This document shows, one piece after another, positions 25,753-33,647 of a DNA stretch of 64,000 nucleotides (its first letter is position 1; each line of letters starts with the position of its first letter). The notes below the pieces were generated by a model. The model did no database searches. It saw only the letters and a program-made list of their open reading frames with translations, and was not told the origin of the DNA. The position numbers were made by a program, and so were the translations under genes. The stretch comes from BD2-11 sp965115885 (GTDB lineage Bacteria; Gemmatimonadota; Gemmatimonadetes; Longimicrobiales; Gaopeijiaceae), in contig OZ220479.1 in NCBI GenBank assembly GCA_965115885.1, positions 434,001 through 498,000 on the forward strand. The letters run 5' to 3'.

Positions 25753-27936
25753 TCATCGCACCACCGGATCCGCATCGGATTGCTCATGCGGCTCGATCCC
25801 CAGCAATCCTTCCAACAATCCCTCCGCTTCCCGCTCGAGCGCCGCGATCTCCGCTCCTATCTCGCTCAACGTCCGCATTGGCTCCGGCTTGTGGAAGTAC
25901 CGGTTGAAGTTGATCTCGTAGCCGATTTTCACGCTCTTCGCCTCGTACCAAGCGTCCTGCGCGTAAGGCAACACCTCGCGCCTCATGAACCCCTCGACGC
26001 CCCCCTCCTCCTGCAACGGCACCCGCTCGGCGTCTCGGAGCTGCGAGTCCGGCTCGTACTCGACGACCCGCGACCGGCCGCCCTCGTCCACTGCGAACCT
26101 CCCCCGGATCGGATCGGCTGCCACTCCCCGAGGATGCACCTTCCGCACCAGCGGCTCCGCCCCCTCGTCTCGGTCGCCCAGTCCGCCCCGCAACAACCGC
26201 TTCCGCTTCAGCGTCAGCGTCGCACGCACGCCGGAATCGCCCAGCGCCTGCTTGACCGCACCTTCGAACACGCCGAAATCGCGATGCGGACCCGCGCTCG
26301 TCCCTTCCGCCACCGCGAGCACCGCGTCCCCCAGCGTCTCTTCGCCCGCACCCTCGCAGAGCTCGAGGAACCGCTCGATCCGCTCTCCGGAAAGATCGGC
26401 GGCAAGTCGCAACGGCCGTTCCACCGTCATCTTCCGGTATCCGAACGCCTCGTTTTCGAGGATCCTGCTCTGCTCCGTCTCCTCGAATTCGAGAAACGTC
26501 CGGCAGATCCTCTCGATGTCCTCCTCCCCCAGCTCGCAGTTCTTCTTGCCCAGGTTCTTGCGCAGAGGCCGGAACCACTCGGTCGCGTCGATCAGCTGCA
26601 CCTTGCCCCGCCGACGCTCTGGCTTCCGGTTCGTCAGCACCCAGACGTAGGTCGCGATGCCCGTGTTGTAGAACATGTTCAGCGGCAGGGCGACGATCGC
26701 CTCCAGCCAGTCGTTCTCGAGGATCCAGCGCCGGATGTTGCTCTCGCCCTGCCCGGCCGAACCCGTGAAGAGCGAGCTGCCGTTGTGGATCTCGGCGATC
26801 CGGCTCCCAAGCGGCGTCCCCCGCTTCATCTTCGACAGCTTGTTCGCCAGGAACAGCATCTGCCCGTCGCTCGAACGCGTGACCAACGAGTACTCGGGAT
26901 CGCCCGCGTGCTCGATCACGAAGCGCGGATCGCGCATCTCTCTCTTGCCGCCCATGCGCTGCAGGTCCGTCTTCCAGCTCTTGCCGTACGGCGGGTTCGA
27001 GAGCATGAAGTCGAACTCCCACGACGCGAAGGCGTCGTTCGACAGCGTCGAACGCTCCGGGCCGCCCTTGACGTTGTCGGCGGTCTCTCCGTCCCCCTTC
27101 AGCAGGAGGTCCGCCTTGCAGATGGCGTAGGTCTCGCGGTTGATCTCCTGGCCGAACAGATGGGTGGACACCTGCTTGCCCCGCTCCTCGGCGATCCGGC
27201 GCAGCACGTCCTCGGCCACGGTCAGCATCCCACCGGTCCCGCACGCGCCGTCGTAGAGCAGGTAGGTGGCCGACTGGATCCGGTCGGCGACGGGGAGGAA
27301 GACCAGCTTCGCCATGAGCTTCACCGCGTCGCGCGGGGTGAAGTGCTCGCCCGCCTCCTCGTTGTTCTCTTCGTTGAAGCGCCGGATCAACTCCTCGAAG
27401 ACCGTGCCCATGCCGTGATTGTCGAGACCCGGCCGACGGACCGTTCCGTCGGCGTCCGTCACCGGTCCTGGGGCCAAGTTGACGTCGGGCGAGGTGAGCT
27501 TCTCGATCAGGGCACCGAGCGCGTCGGCCCTCGAGAGGCGCGCGAGCTGGTTGCGAAACTCGAAGTTGTCGAGGATGTCCTGGACGTTGGGCGAGAATCC
27601 GTCGAGGTAGTCCTCGAAGTCGGCTTGGAGTTGTTGGCGGCTGGCCCGGGCGCGCAGGTCGTGGAGCGTGAACTTTGAGGTGTTGTAGAAGGCCTGTTTC
27701 GCTACACGGCAGAGTGCGGGAGTCTGGTTGACGACGCCGACGGCGTCGAGGTCAGCTTTGCGGTTCAGCACTGCCTGCTTGGTGGGCTCGAGCACCGCGT
27801 CGAGGCGACGTAGCACGGTCATGGGGAGGATCACGTCGCGGTACTTGCCGCGGACGTAGACGTCGCGGAGCACATCGTCCGCGATGCCCCAGATGTAGCC
27901 GACGATCCAGTTCAGGTTCGGTCCGTTGGTCGTCAT
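25753..27936 (-). CDS. hsdM: Type I restriction-modification DNA methyltransferase subunit
   Basis: A 727-residue N6-adenine methyltransferase. The N-terminal HsdM domain (LPMTVLRRLDAVLEPTKQAV) is followed by FTPRDAVKLMA, motif I YDGACGTGGML (about residue 227, SAM binding) and motif IV NPPYGKSW (about 313, catalysis). The C-terminus beyond residue about 520 is longer than in classical HsdM and ends with the coiled-coil-like EIGAEIAALEREAEGLLEGL that should contact HsdS. The ATG at 27936 was chosen because MTTNGPNLNWIVGYIWG is also the start of the remnant copy at 13232; the open frame upstream is unsupported. It is the first gene of the hsdM-ORF-hsdS-hsdR-gajA-gajB unit. Confidence 0.95.
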   Translation of the reverse strand: MTTNGPNLNWIVGYIWGIADDVLRDVYVRGKYRDVILPMTVLRRLDAVLEPTKQAVLNRKADLDAVGVVNQTPALCRVAKQAFYNTSKFTLHDLRARASRQQLQADFEDYLDGFSPNVQDILDNFEFRNQLARLSRADALGALIEKLTSPDVNLAPGPVTDADGTVRRPGLDNHGMGTVFEELIRRFNEENNEEAGEHFTPRDAVKLMAKLVFLPVADRIQSATYLLYDGACGTGGMLTVAEDVLRRIAEERGKQVSTHLFGQEINRETYAICKADLLLKGDGETADNVKGGPERSTLSNDAFASWEFDFMLSNPPYGKSWKTDLQRMGGKREMRDPRFVIEHAGDPEYSLVTRSSDGQMLFLANKLSKMKRGTPLGSRIAEIHNGSSLFTGSAGQGESNIRRWILENDWLEAIVALPLNMFYNTGIATYVWVLTNRKPERRRGKVQLIDATEWFRPLRKNLGKKNCELGEEDIERICRTFLEFEETEQSRILENEAFGYRKMTVERPLRLAADLSGERIERFLELCEGAGEETLGDAVLAVAEGTSAGPHRDFGVFEGAVKQALGDSGVRATLTLKRKRLLRGGLGDRDEGAEPLVRKVHPRGVAADPIRGRFAVDEGGRSRVVEYEPDSQLRDAERVPLQEEGGVEGFMRREVLPYAQDAWYEAKSVKIGYEINFNRYFHKPEPMRTLSEIGAEIAALEREAEGLLEGLLGIEPHEQSDADPVVR

Positions 27937-28812
27937 GGGGGAATGGTTGACAGGGAATGCTTCGGCAAGCCCGACCGCAGACAGGAGCAACGTACGGGAC
28001 GGAACGGGCCGCGCAAGGCGTGACGACCTGTAGGTAGCAGGGATCGGCAGGGTGCGGTCGAGCGCTCGCCCGCATGGCGGGGTTGCACGGATCTCGAGAG
28101 TGTCGCCGGTGGGACGGCGCGACGCCGACCGGCCCGCGACCCCCCTATGTGAGCGAGCCGAACCGAGGTCGTCAGAAATGGAAGAACGGGCGGGACGCGC
28201 AGAAGGCGACGTATGCGAATTGACGCAGGATCCGGGGGTGATGGGGGGGAAGCGACTGTTGCGGACGAGGGGTGATGAACTGGAGCGGAGTTTTGCGCAC
28301 ATGCTGGACACTGGAGGACTACGGCGGATTCATTTTCGTCTGGGGACGAGAGGAGTGCGACTTGGGGCCTCTCATGCGCAGGCGAGTCGGTTTCGGGACC
28401 CGCGTAGCCTGCAATGGCTCACGGCGGCCGGAGCGGCGGTCGCGGCACAAAAGTCGGAGATGTTGACCGGCCACGCGGAACCCGACAATCCGCTCGATCG
28501 GCTCTTGGAGCCTCGATATCGGTGGTTCATGCGGAATAAATCTGCGAGTTGCGCGGAAACAGGGATGCCATCGGGAGGTTGACAATGGCCACCGACTTGG
28601 ATGTTGGGGATGCCCGTCTCCGTGGAAGCTTCGGAACCGAGCCGTTGGCCGGCGATTCGCGACCCACTTGACCGGCGATTCGCGGTCCACCTAACCGCCA
28701 ATTCGCGACCTGCCTAACCGCCAATTCGCCGATATTTTTCAGGCATGGTCGCACCGTCGTCGCTGTACCCGCGCTCGCTGGCTCTCGTCCTCGACCAAGC
28801 CACGACCGACTG
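27937..28812. other. Intergenic region upstream of hsdM, with repeats
   Basis: About 875 bp. The part next to 27936 is the hsdM leader, conserved in the remnant at 13.2 kb. The rest has only unconvincing open frames on both strands. It contains a 23-bp tandem repeat (28649-28737) and forms the right border of the intact defence unit; the hsdR remnant starts at its end. No clear promoter hexamers were found. Confidence 0.5.
28649..28737. repeat. 23-bp degenerate tandem repeat, nearly four units
   Basis: Units start at 28649, 28672, 28695 and 28718, each like CCGGCGATTCGCGACCCACT or CCGCCAATTCGCGACCTGCC plus three bases. Units 1-2 share CCGGCGATTCGCG and units 3-4 share CCGCCAATTCGC. They lie at the junction between the intact unit and the hsdR remnant. 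They could be recombinase arm sites, the end of a mobile element, or chance expansion; no function is assigned. Confidence 0.75.
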
Positions 28813-29199
28813 AACTTCCTGATTCCGAAGTTGCCCGCCGGAAGAGCCGGACCTGTCCAAGGGCGTGCTCGGGACGATTCGACATGCACAGCTACCGGGT
28901 CGGGGAGCGTGCGATGCGGGAAATCGTCTTGGAGGATGCGGACACGGAAATTCGATCCGGTGCCGGGGGGCGGGGGCGGTGGACGGCGCGAGGTCGAGCT
29001 GGGTCCGTTCTCGAACGTCGTCGCGCAGTTCGACGGCGGGATCGAACGGGGGGACGAGGACCGGGTCTGGAGGTTGATCGCGAAGGAGATTCCGGCCAAG
29101 ATGGCGGCGGCCCTCGAGTTCGGGAACGCGAGACGGAACTCGGATCGGGAGAACGCGCGGGTCGCGCGCGACTGGGCGCTCGGGCGAACCGCGACGTGA
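28813..29199 (+). pseudogene. hsdR remnant (C-terminal part, frameshifted)
   Basis: Pieces match the HsdR C-terminus of the intact gene: NFLIPKLP at the start, IVLEDADTEI in another frame, then FSNVVAQFDGGIERGDEDRV and GNARRNSDRENARVARDWALGR (intact: KRNSDRENARVEHDKALGR). The frame changes at least twice and the last 40 or so residues of HsdR are lost, ending at a stop at 29199. It is more GC-rich than the intact gene. It lies on the plus strand, opposite to intact hsdR, just upstream of the gajB-like remnant; gajA is missing between them. Confidence 0.85.
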
Positions 29200-29907
29200 A
29201 CGGGGCGCTCGTTTCGCCGGTGCGGTGCGGTGCGGCGAACGATGATCGCCTTCGACGATCTCGATCCCGACCAGCGACGAGCCATGGACTGGAGCGGCGG
29301 TCCGCTCCTCTTGCTCGCCGGCCCCGGTTCCGGGAAAACGGCGGTTCTCACCCTCCGGGTCGCCCGTCTGTTGGAGGAGAACAGGGACGCCTCGGTCCTC
29401 GCGCTGACGTTCACCGACAGGGCCGCCGCCGAAATGCGGAACCGGGTGGGCCACCTCGGGGGGGACGCGTCTCCCGCGCGTGGATCTGCACCTTCCACGC
29501 GCTCGCGGCCGACATCCTCGAACGGCACGGAAGCCATCTGCCCATTCGGCCGAATTTTCGCTTGCTCACGCGGGATCAGGACCGGATCGTCCTTCTGGAA
29601 GAGGCGATCCGCGGACTGCCGGGCGGAGACGCGGAACTGCCGCCGGACCGGATCGACGCGCTGCGTCTGATCGACCGTCTCTTCTCGGAATCGTACGGAG
29701 AATACACTCCGGCGTCCTCGCTGGCCGTCACTCCGCGTTGGTTGCCGCTTCTCTTCCGCCGGCACTGCCGCGCGCTGATCGACGCCAACCGCCTTGATTT
29801 CGGCGGCTTGATCCACTTTGCGAACCGGCTTCTCCAGCGGGATTCGGCGGTCGCGCGGGCGGTGCGGCTGGAGTGGACGCACATCCTCGTGGACGAGCTC
29901 TAGTGTA

Positions 29908-31108
29908 GTGTCCGGTTCATATAGTTTGATTATGCGGAGGCGACGGCCAAGGCCTGCCGAGCCCGGTGCACCTTCTCGAGAATCTTGTCCGCCGACTTCG
30001 TCCAGACCAAGGGCCTCGGGTTCTCGTTGTAGGTCTCGATGTAGTCCCTCAAGCACCGCTCGAGGTCGCTCACCGAATGGAAGACGCCGCGCCGAATCCG
30101 CTTCCGAGTCAACGTGCAGAAGAACCGCTCGACCAAGTTCAGCCACGACGCGCTCGTCGGCGTGAAGTGCAGGAAGATCCGCTTTTGACGCTCGATCCAC
30201 TCCATCACCTTCGCGTGCTTGTGCGTCGCGTAGTTGTCCAGCACGATGTGGATCTCCCGGTCCTTGGGCACCGCCTTCTCCACCTTGCGCAAGAACTTCA
30301 ACACCTCCTGGTGGCGGTGCCGCTTGTACGTCTCCCCGATCACTTCGCCCGATGCCACGTTCAGCGCCGCGAAGAGCGACGTCGTGCCGTTGCGCTTGTA
30401 GTCGTGGGTCATCGTCCCCGCGCGGCCCCGCTTCAACGGCAGACCCGGCTGCGTCCGATCCAGCGCTTGGACCGAGCTCTTCTCGTCGAAGCTGAAGACG
30501 ACCGCATTCTCGGGCGGGTTCAGGTACAGCCCCACGACGTCGCAGAGCTTCTTCTCGAAGAGCGGATCCTTGCTCACCTTGAAAGTCCGCACCAAGTGCG
30601 GCTTCAGCCCGCACGACCGCCACACCCGGTGCACGAAGCTGTGCGTCGTCCCCGCCGCCCGCGCCATCGACCGGCACGACCAGTGCGTCGCATCCGGAGG
30701 ATCCGTCTGCGTCGTCAAGCGGATCACTTCGCTCCTCAGCGCCGCCTGCGCCTTCGAGCATTTGCCCCCGTGGTTGCCCCCGCGGGGACGCTCTTTCGCG
30801 ATCCCTTTCAGCCGTTCGTCCGCGAACCGGCGCCGCCAGCGGCCGACCTTGTTCCGATCGATCCCCATCGCTTCCGCGATGGCCTTGTTCGTCATCCCGT
30901 CCGCCGCCATTAGCACGATTCGCGATCTTTCCTGGAGCCGCACCGCCGCGCTCCGCGACCGCGTCCACTGTTCCAGGCGTTTTCGCTCCGCTTCCGACAG
31001 CTCGATCTTGACCGCTACCCGCATGACGCCTTCTCCTCGGTGAATGAATCTCTCGCGAAGAGAAGGTAACCAAACGGCGATACATAATCAACTATATGAA
31101 CCGGACAC
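29908..31108 (-). mobile_element. IS630-family insertion sequence
   Basis: About 1.2 kb with nearly perfect terminal inverted repeats: GTGTCCGGTTCATATAGTT at the left end (from 29908) and its complement at the right end (to 31108), flanked on both sides by TA, the target duplication known for IS630/Tc1-mariner elements. It contains one transposase gene with no frameshift, so it looks complete. It sits exactly in the motif II codons of the helicase remnant. Confidence 0.92.
29930..31024 (-). CDS. IS630-family transposase
   Basis: A 364-residue DDE transposase. The N-terminal winged HTH/HTH_23 region has DGMTNKAIAEAMGIDRNKVGRW (recognition helix near residues 47-62). The DDE_3 catalytic core has the first Asp in FSFDEKSSVQALDR, the second in IVLDNYATHKH and the Glu in ASWLNLVERFF. 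All three residues are present and length is typical, so the enzyme may be active. It is single-frame, unlike some IS630 members that need frameshifting. Confidence 0.95.
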   Translation of the reverse strand: MRVAVKIELSEAERKRLEQWTRSRSAAVRLQERSRIVLMAADGMTNKAIAEAMGIDRNKVGRWRRRFADERLKGIAKERPRGGNHGGKCSKAQAALRSEVIRLTTQTDPPDATHWSCRSMARAAGTTHSFVHRVWRSCGLKPHLVRTFKVSKDPLFEKKLCDVVGLYLNPPENAVVFSFDEKSSVQALDRTQPGLPLKRGRAGTMTHDYKRNGTTSLFAALNVASGEVIGETYKRHRHQEVLKFLRKVEKAVPKDREIHIVLDNYATHKHAKVMEWIERQKRIFLHFTPTSASWLNLVERFFCTLTRKRIRRGVFHSVSDLERCLRDYIETYNENPRPLVWTKSADKILEKVHRARQALAVASA

Positions 31109-31112
31109 TACG

Positions 31113-31308
31113 CTAGCAGCCCGTGGATAAAGTCGAGCGCTTCCGGAGATTGGCGAAATTGGGACTGAAGAGTGCCAGAAAAGCCCAAATTCACGGGTTT
31201 GGAGGCCAAATTTGCGGCTTTCGGCCCCCGAAATCCGTGATTTTGGCCATCTTGGAGCCACTCGCTCACCTGATGCCTGGGCATCCCATTTTCTCCACGG
31301 ACTGCTAG
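31113..31308. repeat. MITE-like element with terminal inverted repeats
   Basis: A 196-bp segment bounded by CTAGCAGCCCGTGGA (31113-31127) and the complement of CTAGCAGTCCGTGGA (31294-31308), 14 of 15 bases matching. There is no coding content. After it the helicase frame resumes at DTNRAQ. With CTAG at both ends it may have a CTAG target duplication; the exact borders are blurred because the IS630 inserted a few bases to its left. The parent transposon is not identified. Confidence 0.75.
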
Positions 31309-32176
31309 GACACGAACCGGGCGCAGTACGATCTGCTTCGCTTGATCGCGTCCTACAGGCACGATCTCTTCGTCGCCTTCGACTCGCCCGTCCTCGGCGT
31401 TCCGGTGGAGGCGCTGAGGCTGGCCGACTCGCGGCGCGACCGGGTCGTCCTGGAACAGGTCTGCCGGCAGTGGCGAAGCATGACGGGCGCGGCGATCGAG
31501 CCCCGGGCGGTCGAGGCGGCGGCTTCGGCGGGCGGAGACTTCCTGCGGGCGTGGGCCGACGCGGTGGAGGAAGCGGGGCAAGGCCGGGCGGCGCTGCGGC
31601 GGATCCGCGCCGACCTCGTGGACGGGATGGATTTTCCCGGGATCGTGGATTCGTTCCTGGACGGCGGATGGCGGTCGTGGGCGAAGGGCGACTTGGCCGA
31701 CGCCGCCGGCGAAGAGGTCGAGATATGGCGGATCCTGCACCGGGAGATCGCGAGGAGCGATCCCGGGGCGACGCCGAGCACCTACATGCGGTGCCTGGAC
31801 TTGGCGTCGAAGGCTCCGCCGCCCGCCCCCGACGCCCTCCGGTGCATGACCGTGCACCGGTCCAAGGGGCTTCAGTTCGGGCACGTCTATCTCGTCGGAA
31901 TGGCCCAGGACGTGTTCCCGTCGTATCGGGCGCTCCGGCAGGGGAGCGGGGAGGTGGAGGAGGAGCGGCGCAGCTGTTTCGTGGCGATCGCCCGGGCGCC
32001 GGGAGACGCTGACGCTGACGCGGGCCCGGAGGTACCGCGGCCGATACCGGAAGCGGGCGTCGCAGTTCCTGAGCGAAACGGGGTTGCGCCGCGAGAGGAT
32101 GGCGATGTGATCCGGCGGCGGTCCGGTCCGGCGATTCCCGCGGCGCACGGCGGACCGAGGTCCCGGCCGGCGGGAC

Positions 32177-32671
32177 CTACTCGAGCACCCGGTCCCCGAT
32201 CAGATGCGTCGCGTGCTCCCACTCCTCCTGGGGAGCCGGCCACGCGCGGTCGCGCACGCGGCGCAGGTAGGTGATCTGGGCCAGATGGTACAGGTAGTGC
32301 TGCGCCATGTGGACGACGTCCGAACCGAGTCGCGAGGTCGTTTTCCCGTCCAGCGAAGCGCGTTCCGCGAACAGATCCGCGTCGCTCTCGCACGCCTTCA
32401 CCTCGGCGACGATCTGCTCTTGGATCGTGCGCATGCGGGCGGCGATCTCTTCCGCCGGGCCCGGGGCGTCTTCCGCGATCGCGGGGACGACGCCCAGCCG
32501 CTCGAGGAACCAGACGTCGACTCGGTAGAGGTGCCGGCAGATCTCGCCGACGCTCCGCACCTTCCCGCTCGGACTCCAGTCCAGGTCCTCCCTGGAGATG
32601 CCGTCCAGCACCGTGAACAGGGGGCGACGCGCGGCTTCGAAAATCTCGACGGTCTCGGCGATCTTGCTCAT
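32177..32671 (-). CDS. DinB-family protein
   Basis: A 164-residue four-helix-bundle protein of the DinB/YfiT superfamily. Likely metal ligands: the first His in ICRHLYRVDVWF (near residue 46) and the pair in VHMAQHYLYHLAQITYLR (near residues 125-129), the usual three-His layout. Members are metal-dependent enzymes such as thiol transferases (family knowledge); the substrate here is unknown. ATG 32671 is chosen because MSKIAETVEIFE starts helix 1. It faces the end of the helicase remnant and is divergent from the oxidoreductase operon. Confidence 0.85.
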   Translation of the reverse strand: MSKIAETVEIFEAARRPLFTVLDGISREDLDWSPSGKVRSVGEICRHLYRVDVWFLERLGVVPAIAEDAPGPAEEIAARMRTIQEQIVAEVKACESDADLFAERASLDGKTTSRLGSDVVHMAQHYLYHLAQITYLRRVRDRAWPAPQEEWEHATHLIGDRVLE

Positions 32672-32942
32672 GGGTTCGGGCCTCCTGTCTGCCGACGCCG
32701 CGCCCCGGCCGGGGCGCCGGAATCGTGGATTCGCCTCCGATTCGACGGGGGATCCGCCGGGACGGACCCGTCGAACCCGCTCGAGGCGAACGGGATGTCG
32801 AGGCAAGCTGCGGTTGTCCGACGTCCCGCGCCAGCGTACCGTCAGCTTGGCCGGAACGGCGATCCGGGCCGGCCGTCGACCGGACCGCCGCGCCCGGCGC
32901 GGCGTCGGGTCCCGACTTGAACCGCAGCGGGAAGGAGGAGAC

Positions 32943-33647
32943 ATGGCCGAGCGGTCGTCCACCGTCGCCCGGGTCCCGGGCTCCGTCGCGCCGTCGACCG
33001 GAGACCTCCCCGCGGAGGGCCTTCTGGCGATGCTTCCGGGACGGGGCAACGTCTCGCGCCGCCAGTTCATCAAGGGGGTCGTCGCGGCCGGCGCCTCGGT
33101 GTCGGCGTTCGCCTACTTCGCGGGCCCGGCCGCGGCTTCCGCGCGCGCCAGCGTCCCGCGGCTGATCTCCATCGACGTGAACGGACGCACCCGCCGGGTC
33201 GACGTGCTGCCGCAGGAGACCTTGGCGATGACCCTCCGCTACAAGTTGGGGCTCACCGGCACCAAGCTGGGGTGCGACAGGGCGGAGTGCGGCGCCTGCA
33301 CCGTCATGATCGACGGGGTCGCCCACTACTCCTGCTCGACGCTCACGCGACGGGTGCGCGCGCGCGAGGTGATCACGGTGGAGGGGCTCGAAGGCCCGGA
33401 CGGCACGCTGCATCCGGTGCAACGTGCCTTCGTGGAGGAGCTGGGTCCCCAGTGCGGTTTCTGCACCCCGGGACAGGTCGTGGCGGCCGCCGCCCTGCTG
33501 CGCGCCAACCCCAGTCCGACCCGCGAGGAGGCGCGCCGCGCGATGTCCGGCAATCTCTGTCGGTGCGGGGCCTACGACCACTACCTGAACGGGGTCATGC
33601 GCGCCGCCGGCTACGGGGCCGCCGCGGAGGAGGCCTTCGATGGCTGA
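32943..33647 (+). CDS. [2Fe-2S] subunit of periplasmic molybdenum aldehyde oxidoreductase (PaoA-like)
   Basis: A 234-residue electron-transfer subunit. A twin-arginine signal SRRQFIKG with hydrophobic stretch AAGASVSAFAYFAG lies near residues 38-65, after an unusually long n-region. Two iron-sulfur sites follow: plant-type GCDRAECGACTV plus a Cys in HYSCSTL, and the helical QCGFCTPG with NLCRCGAY. Strong Shine-Dalgarno (GGAGGAG) precedes ATG 32943. The next gene overlaps by 8 bp. Tat export of the preassembled complex through this subunit is as in E. coli PaoA (family knowledge). Confidence 0.93.
   Translation: MAERSSTVARVPGSVAPSTGDLPAEGLLAMLPGRGNVSRRQFIKGVVAAGASVSAFAYFAGPAAASARASVPRLISIDVNGRTRRVDVLPQETLAMTLRYKLGLTGTKLGCDRAECGACTVMIDGVAHYSCSTLTRRVRAREVITVEGLEGPDGTLHPVQRAFVEELGPQCGFCTPGQVVAAAALLRANPSPTREEARRAMSGNLCRCGAYDHYLNGVMRAAGYGAAAEEAFDG

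Larger units (their letters stand above)
29242..32110 (+). pseudogene. Decayed GajB-like UvrD helicase, interrupted by IS630 and a MITE-like element
   Basis: Starts MIAFDDLDPDQRRAMDW, matching intact MITFDDLNSNQQRAFRW, with Walker A AGPGSGKT still present. A frameshift falls near 29470. The frame then reaches HILVDEL at motif II (29903), where an IS630 element and a 196-bp repeat element are inserted. The gene resumes at 31309 with DTNRAQYDLLR, then an internal deletion joins motif II to FDSPVLGVPVEALRLADS, losing about 150 residues with motifs III-IV. TVHRSKGLQFGHVYLVGMAQ remains. A last frameshift near 31990 precedes RETLTLTRARRYRGRYRK and the stop at 32108-32110. Protein identity to the intact copy is about 65 % by eye. 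Not functional. Confidence 0.9.

Noticed and set aside
28319..28701. Two minus-strand frames of about 110-120 codons upstream of hsdM
   Set aside because: They overlap each other and the 23-bp repeats and have no recognised motif; left as an intergenic region.
28649..28737. CRISPR array
   Set aside because: Units of 23 bp follow each other without spacers, so this is a tandem repeat; no cas genes are present.
29242..29903. Functional short helicase gene
   Set aside because: A frameshift near 29470, an IS insertion, an internal deletion and a second frameshift make a working protein implausible.
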